A stretch of 64,000 nucleotides of DNA from Ruminococcus sp. (GCA_017521805.1 JAFXDK010000057.1:25426-89425), one strand, 5' to 3'. Numbered from the stretch's first letter, positions 52,046 to 61,138 are shown. Translations and numbers: made by a program. Notes: generated by a model not told the origin, from the letters alone.

Positions 52046-52099
52046 TTGTTGTAATATCTCTTTTTTAACAACCCCTCTCACTAATGGGCTGAAATGAGG

Positions 52100-52129
52100 C
52101 ATTTTGCAACGGAAAAACGTTGCAAAATG
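52100..52129. repeat. Perfect 12-bp palindromic hairpin
   Basis: CATTTTGCAACG (52100-52111) and its complement (52118-52129) flank GAAAAA. No terminator-like T-run follows on either side. It lies in a gene-free 750-bp spacer (51998-52746) between convergent parC and metY. Confidence 0.6.
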
Positions 52130-52245
52130 AAAAATAATTTTTATTTTCTCTGTTTTAGACAATTGCCAACACCTAAACTTGTATGTTTGTTACAAAATTT
52201 GATGTTATATTTTTATATATGTGTTGTAAATATATTTTATTATAA

Positions 52246-52276
52246 TACAAAAAAAGTGAGCGATTTTCGCTCACTT
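52246..52276 (-). terminator. Leftward terminator (for metY direction)
   Basis: A 9-bp stem (52254-52262 with 52268-52276) is followed on the minus strand by a T-run. Confidence 0.7.
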
Positions 52277-52310
52277 GAGATTGTCGGAAAAACTATAATT
52301 TCGTTCTGAA

Positions 52311-52437
52311 ATTGCGGGCGGATAATATCCGCCCCTACACGAAACAACGCAAGATAGTCAATTCGTAGGGGCCGCCTTTGGCGGTCCGTCGATATATCGT
52401 TTAATTAACGGGACATCGAGGGCAACCTCCCCTACAA
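52311..52437. repeat. Composite REP-like repeat (at least three hairpin units)
   Basis: Units GGGCGGAT...ATCCGCCCCTACA, TCGTAGGGGCCGCC...GGCGGTCC and a more decayed GAGGGCAACCTCCCCTACAAA follow each other. They share CCCTACA/TGTAGGG-type ends with the copies at 27259, 42351 and 47560. Confidence 0.6.
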
Positions 52438-52493
52438 AATATCATTATAAAATATAAGGTCTAAGATGTTACAACGTACTACACGAAATATAA

Positions 52494-52530
52494 GGGGACG
52501 CTCTCACTTGCAGAGCGTCCCCTCTTTTCA
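52494..52530 (+). terminator. GC-rich perfect hairpin with T-tract
   Basis: An 11-bp perfect stem (52494-52504 with 52512-52522) is followed by TCTTTTC. No gene upstream on the plus strand needs it, so it may belong to a decayed element. Confidence 0.55.
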
Positions 52531-52636
52531 ATTCAATCGCAGTCAAATCCAAGTGCGATATACCATCACGTTCAAACAGCATCCTGCCTCACGTTCGGGC
52601 AACCCCTTGCAGAGCGCTTGAACGATATGTGGGACG

Positions 52637-52700
52637 CTGTCACACACCCTGCCAGAGGCTCTGCCTCTGGACTCCGCCAAAGGACAATGCCCTTTGGAAT
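52637..52700. repeat. Paired hairpins CCAGAGG...CCTCTGG and CCAAAGG...CCTTTGG
   Basis: Two neighbouring palindromes lie around 52652-52669 and 52676-52697. They look like a small dispersed repeat unit rather than gene control. Confidence 0.45.
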
Positions 52701-52746
52701 CCCATCCTAATTGGGTTATTATTGTTTTTTGACACGCTTTTATAAT

Positions 52747-54015
52747 TTACTTTATAGCCTCGAATGCTTTTTTAAGGTCGTCGAGAATATCGTTTACGTT
52801 TTCAAGACCAACGGAGAATCTTATCATTCCGCCGTTAATTCCGCAGGCTACAAGCTGTTCATCTGTAAGCTGACGGTGAGTTGCACTTGCAGGGTGAAGA
52901 ACACATGTGCGGATATCAGCAACGTGAACTTCGTTTGATGCAAGGCTGAGGGAGTCCATAAACTTAACAGCTGTATCACGTCCGCCCTTGATAACAAAGG
53001 AGATTACACCGCTTGAACCAAGTGGGAGATACTTCTGTGCAAGGTCATAGTAAGGACTGCTCTTTAATCCGGGATAATTTACGGATTCAACCATTTCATT
53101 TGCTTCAAGATATTCAGCCACAATCTTTGCATTTTCGCAGTACTGCTTCATTCTGATTGCAAGAGTTTCAAGTCCTAAATTAAGATAGAATGCGGACTGT
53201 GCAGCAGGATAGCAGCCTAAATCTCTCATAAGCTGCATTCTTGCCTTGATTATGTATGCGGCTTTTCCGTAAGTTTCTGTGTAGATAATTCCGTGGTAAC
53301 TCTCGTCAGGCTCTGTGAACTCCGGGAATTTGCCGTTTGCCCAGTTGAAGTTACCTGAATCAACGATAACACCGCCAACCTGTACAGCATGACCGTCCAT
53401 GTACTTTGATGTGGAGTGAATTACGATATCTGCTCCGTGTTCAATAGGACGGCAAAGAATAGGTGTTGGGAATGTGTTGTCGATGATAAGGGGAACATCA
53501 TTCTTATGAGCGATTTTTGCAAACTTCTCAATATCAAGGACAGAAAGTGCGGGATTTGCCAGTGTTTCGCCGAAAACTGCCTTTGTATTGGGCTTGAAGG
53601 CTGCCTGAATCTCCTCCTCTGTTGCATCGGGAGATACGAAAATACACTCGATTCCAAGTTTTTTAAGGGTTACAGCAAAAAGATTTACTGTTCCACCGTA
53701 TATTGTTGTTGTAGAAATAAAGCTGTCCCCTGCCTGAAGAATATTCAGCAATGAACACATTGAAGCAGCCTGACCGCTTGATGTACACATAGCGCCGATA
53801 CCGCCCTCTAATGCGGCGATTTTATCCTCTACAGCCATAACTGTGGGATTCTCAAAGCGTGAGTAAATAAGGCTCTTTGTGGGGTCGTCAAATACTGCGG
53901 CTACATCGTCTGTTGAGTCGTATACATATGTTGTGCTCTGTACGATTGGTACAACTCTCGGCTCGGTATTCTTTGGTGTGTAGCCCGAATGGAGACATTT
54001 GGTTTCGATGTTCAT
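52747..54015 (-). CDS. metY: O-acetylhomoserine aminocarboxypropyltransferase (MetY family)
   Basis: The protein has 422 residues of the Cys/Met-metabolism PLP family. Signatures are RVVPIVQSTTYVYDSTDDVAAVF, SGQAAS, LIIDNTFPTPILCRP and the PLP-Lys motif HSTSKYMDGHAVQVGG. The length and the FENPT and YHGI segments fit MetY more than MetB. It would join O-acetylhomoserine and sulfide to homocysteine. The start at 54015 follows AGGAGGATAATCC; an ATG 69 bases upstream lacks a ribosome site. It lies 4 bp after the HD-domain gene in the same direction. Confidence 0.9.
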   Translation of the reverse strand: MNIETKCLHSGYTPKNTEPRVVPIVQSTTYVYDSTDDVAAVFDDPTKSLIYSRFENPTVMAVEDKIAALEGGIGAMCTSSGQAASMCSLLNILQAGDSFISTTTIYGGTVNLFAVTLKKLGIECIFVSPDATEEEIQAAFKPNTKAVFGETLANPALSVLDIEKFAKIAHKNDVPLIIDNTFPTPILCRPIEHGADIVIHSTSKYMDGHAVQVGGVIVDSGNFNWANGKFPEFTEPDESYHGIIYTETYGKAAYIIKARMQLMRDLGCYPAAQSAFYLNLGLETLAIRMKQYCENAKIVAEYLEANEMVESVNYPGLKSSPYYDLAQKYLPLGSSGVISFVIKGGRDTAVKFMDSLSLASNEVHVADIRTCVLHPASATHRQLTDEQLVACGINGGMIRFSVGLENVNDILDDLKKAFEAIK

Positions 54016-54019
54016 TGGA

Positions 54020-54529
54020 TTATCCTCCTGTTTTACTTTTTGTAAATTTTTTGAATTTTGGTATACAAAATTCAAGTATTGCACAGTACTTATCCACTAT
54101 TGTTATGATATAGCTTTCCGCATACTTGGGAAATTCTATGGTAACAGGCCACATATGCTTGACTATCATGTCATATTCCTTTGGATTGACTGATGTAAGC
54201 TTCATGGCGTTTTCCAAGGCTATATCTGAATGGCGACGGCTGTGCTTCGGCTGTTTTTTTTCACGGCTGACGTTGTATTCACGTCGGTCGTAATAGAACA
54301 GGTCGTGTAAAAGGCCTGCTCTTGCAGCTGAACGTGCGTCCAGTCTTAGAAAGCGACATATAATATATCCGTAATAGGATACATTAAGGCAATGCTGAAA
54401 TCTCGTTGTTGAGATATGGTGTGTTATCTCTTTAAGGCGTATAATCTCGGGCAAATCTATTATATCGCTTATGCAATTATAGTATCTGCACAGGGTGAGT
54501 TCCTTTTTTGAGCATATGGCATTGAGCAT
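54020..54529 (-). CDS. HD-domain phosphohydrolase
   Basis: The protein has 169 residues. The metal-binding HD pattern is seen as RFQHCLNVSYYGYIICR, then GLLHDLFYYDR (the HD pair), then HSRRHSDIALENAM and VKHMWPVT. HD proteins hydrolyse phosphate bonds, often in nucleotide or second-messenger turnover. The substrate is unknown. It starts with an AAAGGAG site and is followed 4 bp later by metY. Confidence 0.85.
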   Translation of the reverse strand: MLNAICSKKELTLCRYYNCISDIIDLPEIIRLKEITHHISTTRFQHCLNVSYYGYIICRFLRLDARSAARAGLLHDLFYYDRREYNVSREKKQPKHSRRHSDIALENAMKLTSVNPKEYDMIVKHMWPVTIEFPKYAESYIITIVDKYCAILEFCIPKFKKFTKSKTGG

Positions 54530-54571
54530 AAACTACTCCTTTCTCCATAAGACAGCACGTATACTTTTTTT

Positions 54572-54600
54572 ATTATACATCATTTTTGTTGAAAAATCAA
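54572..54600 (-). promoter_or_regulatory. Leftward sigma-A promoter of HD-metY
   Basis: Minus-strand TTGATT (54600-54595) and TATAAT (54577-54572) are separated by 17 bp. Confidence 0.7.
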
Positions 54601-54727
54601 TAGGAATTTTATTGATTTGAAAATTTTGTTTTGTGAACCCCATTTGTTAATTGGTGTTCTAATATACACGCGTTGATTATTCAGCAATATGCCGATATTT
54701 AATGGGGAATCTTGGCTATTATGCGTA

Positions 54728-54756
54728 TTGACAAGAAAATATACAAGAGGTATAAT
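54728..54756 (+). promoter_or_regulatory. Sigma-A promoter of the dockerin repeat protein
   Basis: TTGACA (54728-54733) and TATAAT (54751-54756) with a 17-bp spacer. Confidence 0.87.
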
Positions 54757-54823
54757 TAGTATAAGGGGAAGTGTATGCATTACCCTTATTGAGAATAGAA
54801 AATAACAAATGGAGGGAATTATT

Positions 54824-57124
54824 ATGAAGAAAAAGCTTATGGCATTAGTTCTCGGAGCAGTTATTTCACTGCAAGGCGTATGTTCGGGCGGCGTTGTCGT
54901 AAATGCAAATGATAGCGGTGTATCTTCGACTGATAGGGTAGTTCAGATTGAATATGATGAGTTTGTAAGACCTATTAAAGTTGAACTTTATCAGGGCGAA
55001 CAGATACAGCTTGATTTAGGAGATATTCCCGAGGGTTATGATACAGAAAATATCAATTATAAACCCTACGATAATAAAGTAGTTATTTCTGATGACGGTG
55101 TAATGGTGGGCTACGACATAGGCGAAGATGAAGTATCTATCTCCGTGGATCATAAAACTGAATATACACAATTATTATATAAACTTTCGGTAAACGTTTT
55201 GCCGAATGTTTCAATTTCTGATAAAAACCGTGCAGAAATTGAAAGATTGAACGGTTTGGGATATAATGACTATCGACGCAGAAAAATGGAACTTATTGGC
55301 GTGGCTGACGAAAACGCTCCAAGGCTGACAATGGAAAAAGTACAGGAGTTTATTGACAGCAGTGAAAGTTATGGTGAAATATTAAATAGAATCAATAACT
55401 ATGTGGGATATCCCGATGATGTACAAAGAGGCCCTTTAAGCTATACTTACTGGTTTGACGAAAAAGGAAACGAATCAATAACTTATATTCATGGTTCTGT
55501 ACGTGAATCTATCGTATATACTAAAATTGCTGATGACGGTACTGTTATCGGTGCACAGGATTTGTATCCTGAAAAATCGGAATTTAATGAAAATGGCGTA
55601 GATAAACATCAGGATTATATGCAGTATAATCAGATAAATCCCATAGTTGACGGTGTGCTTTATATTGAGGATTTTTCATTTTATGATGAGCCTATGCAGG
55701 TTGAGCTTTATGAGGGCGAACAGATACAGCTGAAATTTTCCGATAAATTCGATTTAAACGACAAACAGCACGTAAGATTTTCTTCCACAGAATATGTTGC
55801 GGCTGTTACGCAGGATTTAAGATTGATAGGCGGTGACGCAGGCGAAGAAGTGGTTTCAATTTATTTCGGGGATGAATGGGTTAATTTGAAAGTAACTGTC
55901 AAGCCAAATGATGCGATTTCAGCTGAAAATCGTGCGGAAATTGACCGTATCAACGAGCTTGGCTCTGGTGGAGATTACTATATCCGCAGAAAAATGGAGC
56001 TTCGTGGTGTTATAGCCGAGGACGCACCAAGACTTGATATGGAAAAAGTGGAGGAGTTTATTAATTCATCTGAAAGCTTTGAAGAAATAGTCAGAAAATG
56101 TGACGAATATCACGGGTTTGCGGATTTATACCCTTATGGCAGTGCTGACACAAGGGGTTATTACTGGTTTGACGAAAAAGGCAATGAACAGATATGCTAT
56201 AGAGTTGAAGAAGGACAAATTTTCTACGTAAAGATTGACGAAAACGGCACGCTTGTGGGATATCAGGAGTTATATCCCGAAAAAGGCGAATATCTGGAAA
56301 GCAACGACATCAAAAACAAAGATTATTACTATATGTGCTATAATCAGAAATACGGAAAAATAGAGGTAAATCTTTTTAATGCACATACAGGAGAGCCTTT
56401 TGAAGAAAAAGGCGGAAAATTCCAGCTTATTGCAAAACCACTTGAGGGCGACGGCGAGGAGTTTGTATATAAAGAGTGGTGGATAACAAACAGCAATAAG
56501 GAATCCCTGTATAATTTACCAAAAGACTTTTCTTACAGAATTGTATACAATGAAGATTACCGCACAGATGAAAATGGCATAGTATATAAATACGAAGTTG
56601 CCAATAAATCCGGCTATAAGCTTTCAATCAATGAAGAAATAAGCGTTAATTTGTATCTGAAAAAAAGCTTTGCTGACGAACAGCCTGACGCAATTGCAGG
56701 TGATATCAATTTAGACGGTGTTTTCGGCATTGCCGATGTTGCCGTATTTCAGAAATGGCTTTTAGGAGAGGGCTTCTATGGTTCGGATATTGAATTTGAA
56801 CACTGGCAGCTGGCGGATTTCTGCGATGATGACAAGCTTGATGTATTTGACCTTTGTCTTATGAAAGAGAAGCTTCTGGAAAAAGGAGAATCCACTGAAA
56901 TCCCAACACTTGAAGAAATAAGCAAAATGAGCGATGAAGAAGCAACGGAGCTTTTCAGCAAGTATACATTTCAGGAAATCTGGTGTATATGGGGAGAATT
57001 TGACTGGGCCTTTTCAGGACTGTACGGCGGCGGCTGGATAGTCGGAGATAAGGATATATCATTAGTATTGGATTATTATTCTCAAAGAGTTGAATCAGTG
57101 ACAGTACGTAGTATACTAACATAG
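54824..57124 (+). CDS. Secreted dockerin protein with two ~230-residue internal repeats
   Basis: The protein has 766 residues with a signal peptide of about 28. Repeat 1 (about 41-270) and repeat 2 (about 280-508) share VELYxGEQIQL, RRKMELxGV, APRLxMEKVxEFI, YWFDEKGNE, and end in a YNQ motif. Each repeat starts with an Ig-like part and continues as a mixed alpha/beta part. After a beta-rich link (about 510-615) comes a dockerin (about 624-687) with GDINLDGVFGIADVAVF and DDDKLDVFDLCLMKEKLL. The C-terminal 70 residues are unassigned. No catalytic residues are visible, so it may be a binding or structural component. GGAGGGAATTATT precedes the start at 54824. Confidence 0.78.
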   Translation: MKKKLMALVLGAVISLQGVCSGGVVVNANDSGVSSTDRVVQIEYDEFVRPIKVELYQGEQIQLDLGDIPEGYDTENINYKPYDNKVVISDDGVMVGYDIGEDEVSISVDHKTEYTQLLYKLSVNVLPNVSISDKNRAEIERLNGLGYNDYRRRKMELIGVADENAPRLTMEKVQEFIDSSESYGEILNRINNYVGYPDDVQRGPLSYTYWFDEKGNESITYIHGSVRESIVYTKIADDGTVIGAQDLYPEKSEFNENGVDKHQDYMQYNQINPIVDGVLYIEDFSFYDEPMQVELYEGEQIQLKFSDKFDLNDKQHVRFSSTEYVAAVTQDLRLIGGDAGEEVVSIYFGDEWVNLKVTVKPNDAISAENRAEIDRINELGSGGDYYIRRKMELRGVIAEDAPRLDMEKVEEFINSSESFEEIVRKCDEYHGFADLYPYGSADTRGYYWFDEKGNEQICYRVEEGQIFYVKIDENGTLVGYQELYPEKGEYLESNDIKNKDYYYMCYNQKYGKIEVNLFNAHTGEPFEEKGGKFQLIAKPLEGDGEEFVYKEWWITNSNKESLYNLPKDFSYRIVYNEDYRTDENGIVYKYEVANKSGYKLSINEEISVNLYLKKSFADEQPDAIAGDINLDGVFGIADVAVFQKWLLGEGFYGSDIEFEHWQLADFCDDDKLDVFDLCLMKEKLLEKGESTEIPTLEEISKMSDEEATELFSKYTFQEIWCIWGEFDWAFSGLYGGGWIVGDKDISLVLDYYSQRVESVTVRSILT

Positions 57125-57223
57125 GATAATTAGAAGTCGGTTTTTCTTTTGTGTATATATGATGAATTCTGTGACAATTAAATGAAGCTTTTGCTAAGAA
57201 ATAATTACAATTTTGTATGTCAC

Positions 57224-57252
57224 TTGACAAATCGGAATATGTTGTGTATAAT
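57224..57252 (+). promoter_or_regulatory. Sigma-A promoter of the cohesin-like lipoprotein
   Basis: TTGACA (57224-57229) and TATAAT (57247-57252) with a 17-bp spacer. Confidence 0.85.
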
Positions 57253-57322
57253 ATAATTGAGGTAAAAATGTACCTCTGACGACTAAGGTTTCAAATATAT
57301 ACATATGAAAGGACTTGAAAAC

Positions 57323-58201
57323 ATGAAGAATTTTACAAAGAGAATTATTGCTATATTCGCTGTTCTTGCAGTTTCTGCGGCTTCATTTGCCGGTTGCTCA
57401 AAAAAGGAGAAAGCACCTATGCAGTATCCTTTTGAGGTAGGCTCAGGTGCTGACGGAAACGCTCTTACTCCCGGTGACCCCAGTATCAACCTTGACGCTA
57501 CTGACCCTGTTGCTCCTGCTACAGAGGCTGAAGTTGAACCTGAAACAGAAATTGCTACAGAGATTCAGGAAGCTACAGAGGCTGACGGTCAGCCTGCTAC
57601 TAAGTTCGTTCCTGTAACAGAGGCGGACGGTCAGGAGGCTACAGATGCCGCAGGTGCTCAGGTAACTGAGGCTGTAAAGGTTACAAATGTTGTGACGAAT
57701 ATTGTTACAAAGCCTGTTGAAAAGCCTACAGCTCCTGCTTATACTGCAAAGAAAGACGGCAGATACGCAATGTGGCTGGATATCTCCAAGGATGCTAACT
57801 TCTTCTTTGAGGGAAATATGATTACTGCTTCTTTCAAGGTTAAGGAGGGTATCCCCGACGGTGACTATCCTATCGAAATCGTTCCTGACCTTTCAGACGT
57901 TGCAGGTGTGGCTATTTATCCCGAAAAGACAATTAACGGTGTTATTCGCGTAAACAATGGTACAATCGAGGCTGTTGATGTTTCAAAAGAGACAGGTATG
58001 GTATTCTACGGCGATGCTATTGCCTGCAAGCAGGGCGATACAATTGATTTTAATATCAACATCAAAAACAACTCCGGACTTGTTGCGTTCTGTATCTGGT
58101 TCTATTTCGACTGCAATGCTCTTGAATTTATCGATGCTCATCCCTCCGGTGAATTTGAGGCTATTGCACGTAAAACAGAAATCGGCGGAAAGTACGAGTA
58201 A
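57323..58201 (+). CDS. Lipoprotein with Thr/Glu-rich linker and cohesin-like C-terminal module
   Basis: The protein has 292 residues. The signal peptide ends at lipobox FAGC (Cys25). Residues about 30-150 are a repetitive EATEADGQ/VTEA linker. The last ~135 residues are beta-rich. MITASFKVKEGIPDGDYPIEIVPDL ... NGVIRVNNGTIEAV resembles the final strands of Ruminococcus cohesin-type modules. GDTIDFNINIKNNSGLVAFCIWFYFDCNALEFI resembles their first strands, in reversed order. It may present a cohesin-fold on the cell surface; this is inference. The start at 57323 follows AAAGGACTTGAAAAC. The dockerin protein upstream and this gene have separate promoters. Confidence 0.6.
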   Translation: MKNFTKRIIAIFAVLAVSAASFAGCSKKEKAPMQYPFEVGSGADGNALTPGDPSINLDATDPVAPATEAEVEPETEIATEIQEATEADGQPATKFVPVTEADGQEATDAAGAQVTEAVKVTNVVTNIVTKPVEKPTAPAYTAKKDGRYAMWLDISKDANFFFEGNMITASFKVKEGIPDGDYPIEIVPDLSDVAGVAIYPEKTINGVIRVNNGTIEAVDVSKETGMVFYGDAIACKQGDTIDFNINIKNNSGLVAFCIWFYFDCNALEFIDAHPSGEFEAIARKTEIGGKYE

Positions 58202-58221
58202 TTCACAAAATGTCAATAATC

Positions 58222-58250
58222 ACGCCGCACAGAAATGTGCGGCGTTTTTG
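58222..58250 (+). terminator. Terminator after the cohesin-like lipoprotein
   Basis: A perfect 10-bp stem (58222-58231 with 58236-58245) with GAAA loop is followed by TTTTTG. Confidence 0.9.
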
Positions 58251-58288
58251 TACAATAGTTGTTTTTTTACTTATTAATATATTATCTA

Positions 58289-58317
58289 TTGACAGACAAA
58301 GCTTTCTTTGATATAAT
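58289..58317 (+). promoter_or_regulatory. Sigma-A promoter of the DUF2079 gene
   Basis: TTGACA (58289-58294) and TATAAT (58312-58317) with a 17-bp spacer. Confidence 0.87.
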
Positions 58318-58374
58318 ATAATAGTCTAATTTTGTCGTGATGTAATCTTATAGTAAGACACAGGAGGTAAATAA

Positions 58375-60501
58375 ATGGACGAAAAAGAAAAAGAGTTGGA
58401 AAATTCCTCTGCTGATGATGTGCAGGAAGATATTGATAACGAAAATATTTCCCCTGCCGAAGCAGATGAAATTATTTCCAATGAAGTTGTTACAGAGGAA
58501 CTCTCTGTAGAAACGGAAATCTGTGAGGAAGGGGAAACTCCGGAAAATGCCGAAAACGGTGAAATCACTGCCGAGGAAGAAAACGGCGAAAATGAGGGGG
58601 AGCAAGCAGAAACGCCCCCTGCACCCAAAAAAAGCCTGATAAAAAGAGCTTCAGAGTTTCTGTCTGATATGGGTATACCTGATTTGGCACTTGTGAGATT
58701 TATTGCCGTATTCTTTTTTATTTCAGGTATTAATCTTTTCAGTATCATGTACAGCAAAAGCGATGACTTGCGGAAAAATCCCATTCTCGCATGGAAAGAG
58801 TACGTTCCCACTGTCAATATATTCCTCACAATCGTGCTTATGGCGGCGCTGTTTATCGGTTTATCGCTGGTATATCGTGCTATGCCGAAAAAGTATAAAA
58901 TTACGGATCAGCTGACTGCCTTTGCGGGAATACTTTATTTCGATATCCTGCTGTTGTGGCGGTCAGGGGATTTCTATCTCACCCTTGGTACGATGATAGT
59001 TTCCGTTGTGCTGATATACTACTCTTTCGGCAAGCTGAAATCCCAGAAGCTATTCAACAAAATTCCATGGTGGATATGGGGAGTACTTTTGTTCACTGTC
59101 GCTTGCGTTGTTGTGGCATTTGTAAGCATAACAACGATTTCTACTCACAGAAGCTTCGGTACAGCCTGCCATGACTTCGGACTTTTTGTGCAGATGTATC
59201 ACTCACTTGCCGATAATGGAACAGCATTAACAACTTGTGAGCGTGATTTCGCAATTTCACATTTCAAGATTCATGCTTCGTACATCTTCTATGCTCTTGT
59301 TCCTGTATTCAAGATGTTCCCAAAGCCTGAAACCCTTCTTATTTCTCAGGCAGTTCTTGCAATGGGCGGTGTAATACCCATGTTCCTCATTGCAAAGAGA
59401 CATAATTTCAAGGGATTCTCACTTTTCTTCATGGGAATTGCCTATGTGTTCTGTATCGGTATTGTTCACCCATGTTATTACGAATTCCATGAAAATGCAT
59501 TTCTTCCTACAATTCTTATGTGGCTGCTGTGGGCGGTTGACAGAAAGAATTATATAATGTTCTACATTATGTCGGTTATCACCTGTATTGTCAAGGAGGA
59601 TGCGCCACTCTATGTTGTATGCATAGGTCTTTACATCTTCTTTGAAGATAAGGGGAACATACGCCGCATGAACGGACTTATCATGTCGCTTTTTGCAGGC
59701 GCATATATGCTTTTCATCACGGAATGGCTCACAAAACACGGCGACGGACAGATGATGATGGGAAGCCGTTTTGGACACCTGATAATTGACAGTTCAGGCG
59801 GACTTACGGAGGTTATGAAAAATGCGCTTATAGATCCTGCATATCTGTTCAGCCTGCTTGTCAAGGAGGATACGCTGAAATTCTTCTTACAGGTTATGAT
59901 ACCGCTGATGTTTATACCGTTCTTTACAAACAAGATAAGAAGATTCCTGCTTCTTGTTCCATTTGTGGTAATGAATCTTGTTATTGGCGCAGATTACGGT
60001 TATGCGGCAAATGTAAACTTCCAGTATATCTTCGGACCTATCTGCCTTATACTGTATATGTGCATTATCAATATCGATGATATGGGACAGCGCGGCAAGC
60101 AGAATATTCCCATTGCGCTCGGAACAGCGGCGTTTATTATGACTTTTGGTACAGTATCGGGAAAATGGGGAAGTTATATAAACTATCAGAACAACAGAGA
60201 TTATTTTGATTCTCTTGAAGTAATGCTTGATAATATCCCCGACGATGCTTCAATTGGTACAGATACATTCCTGATTCCACACGTTGCTGACCATGAACAG
60301 ATAGCTATATTTGACATGAACGACGTTGATGAATCCGGAAAAATCAAGAATATTAATCTGTTTGATTTTGTTGCTGTTCCTGTCAACAATGATAGATATG
60401 AGGAACAGAAAGAGATACTTCTCAATAACGACTATACGCTATGGGCTGAAATTGAGGATAAATGTCAGATCTATCAGAGTGCTGAATATACAGCAGAATA
60501 A
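58375..60501 (+). CDS. DUF2079 polytopic membrane protein with acidic N-terminus
   Basis: The protein has 708 residues. About 85 acidic residues precede roughly ten or more membrane segments. The DUF2079 signature is FGTACHDFGLFVQMYHSLADNG, DFAISHFKIHASYIFYALVP and HPCYYEFHENAFLPTILMW. The family looks like GT-C-type membrane glycosyltransferases or their relatives, but activity is unproven. The C-terminus is a soluble extracellular part (IPDDASIGTDTFLIPHVADHEQI). Substrate unknown. GGAGGTAAATA precedes the ATG. Confidence 0.85.
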   Translation: MDEKEKELENSSADDVQEDIDNENISPAEADEIISNEVVTEELSVETEICEEGETPENAENGEITAEEENGENEGEQAETPPAPKKSLIKRASEFLSDMGIPDLALVRFIAVFFFISGINLFSIMYSKSDDLRKNPILAWKEYVPTVNIFLTIVLMAALFIGLSLVYRAMPKKYKITDQLTAFAGILYFDILLLWRSGDFYLTLGTMIVSVVLIYYSFGKLKSQKLFNKIPWWIWGVLLFTVACVVVAFVSITTISTHRSFGTACHDFGLFVQMYHSLADNGTALTTCERDFAISHFKIHASYIFYALVPVFKMFPKPETLLISQAVLAMGGVIPMFLIAKRHNFKGFSLFFMGIAYVFCIGIVHPCYYEFHENAFLPTILMWLLWAVDRKNYIMFYIMSVITCIVKEDAPLYVVCIGLYIFFEDKGNIRRMNGLIMSLFAGAYMLFITEWLTKHGDGQMMMGSRFGHLIIDSSGGLTEVMKNALIDPAYLFSLLVKEDTLKFFLQVMIPLMFIPFFTNKIRRFLLLVPFVVMNLVIGADYGYAANVNFQYIFGPICLILYMCIINIDDMGQRGKQNIPIALGTAAFIMTFGTVSGKWGSYINYQNNRDYFDSLEVMLDNIPDDASIGTDTFLIPHVADHEQIAIFDMNDVDESGKIKNINLFDFVAVPVNNDRYEEQKEILLNNDYTLWAEIEDKCQIYQSAEYTAE

Positions 60502-60505
60502 AATA

Positions 60506-60545
60506 AATCCCCTCGGAGATGTTCTCTCTGAGGGGATTGTTCTAT
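60506..60545. terminator. Bidirectional terminator between convergent genes
   Basis: The stem 60506-60514 with 60530-60538 (AATCCCCTC/GAGGGGATT) lies between two convergent stops, with T-rich runs on both sides. Confidence 0.75.
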
Positions 60546-61138
60546 TATTTTGACATTCTTGCTTTAATATATTCTTCAAGAAAATCTATTGTCTTTTCAA
60601 CTCCAAGACGGCTGCTGTTTACTGTTAAATCGTAAAGTCTGGAATCGCCCCAGTGAAGCTTTACATGATAATTGTGATAACGCTTACGCTTCTTATCCTT
60701 TTTCTCAATAAAATCTTCAGCTTCAGCCTCGGTCATATCATAAAGTTTCATTATACGCTTTATTTTGCAGGGCATATCGCCGATAATGAATAGCGAGCAG
60801 AGACAGTCAAAATCACGGAGCTTTGATTCGGCACAGCGTCCCACTACAACAAAGGATTCGCCGCTTTCCGCTTTTTTGCGGATAAAATCAAACTGCATTT
60901 CAGCAATATTATCCTCAATGGAATTGCTGTATCCACGTACACGGCGAGAGAGAATACGTGTTTTGGGCGCTTCGTCGTGCTTTTCAATCTGCTCTGCGGT
61001 CATGCCTGTTTTGTTGGCTATTTCTGTAATGAGATGACGGTCGTAGATTGGCAGATCAAATCTTTTTGCAAGTTCTTCGGCTATTACTCTGCCGCCGCTT
61101 CCGAATTCACGTCCCACTGAAATAATAATCTGTGACAT
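60545..61138 (-). CDS. Cytidylate kinase-like family protein
   Basis: The protein has 197 residues. It begins IIISVGREFGSGGRVIAEELAKRFDLPIYDRHLI, with the P-loop-like GREFGSGG of the Cmk-like family often annotated beside transporters. FVVVGRCAES and KDKKRKRYHNYH are also typical. This branch lacks the usual GKGT Walker sequence. The substrate is unknown. The transporter gene follows upstream by 19 bp and the two are likely cotranscribed. Confidence 0.82.
   Translation of the reverse strand: MSQIIISVGREFGSGGRVIAEELAKRFDLPIYDRHLITEIANKTGMTAEQIEKHDEAPKTRILSRRVRGYSNSIEDNIAEMQFDFIRKKAESGESFVVVGRCAESKLRDFDCLCSLFIIGDMPCKIKRIMKLYDMTEAEAEDFIEKKDKKRKRYHNYHVKLHWGDSRLYDLTVNSSRLGVEKTIDFLEEYIKARMSK

Noticed and set aside
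54728-58201. One operon for the dockerin protein and the cohesin-like lipoprotein
   Set aside because: Each gene has its own strong sigma-A promoter (54728 and 57224), so a shared transcript is not required.
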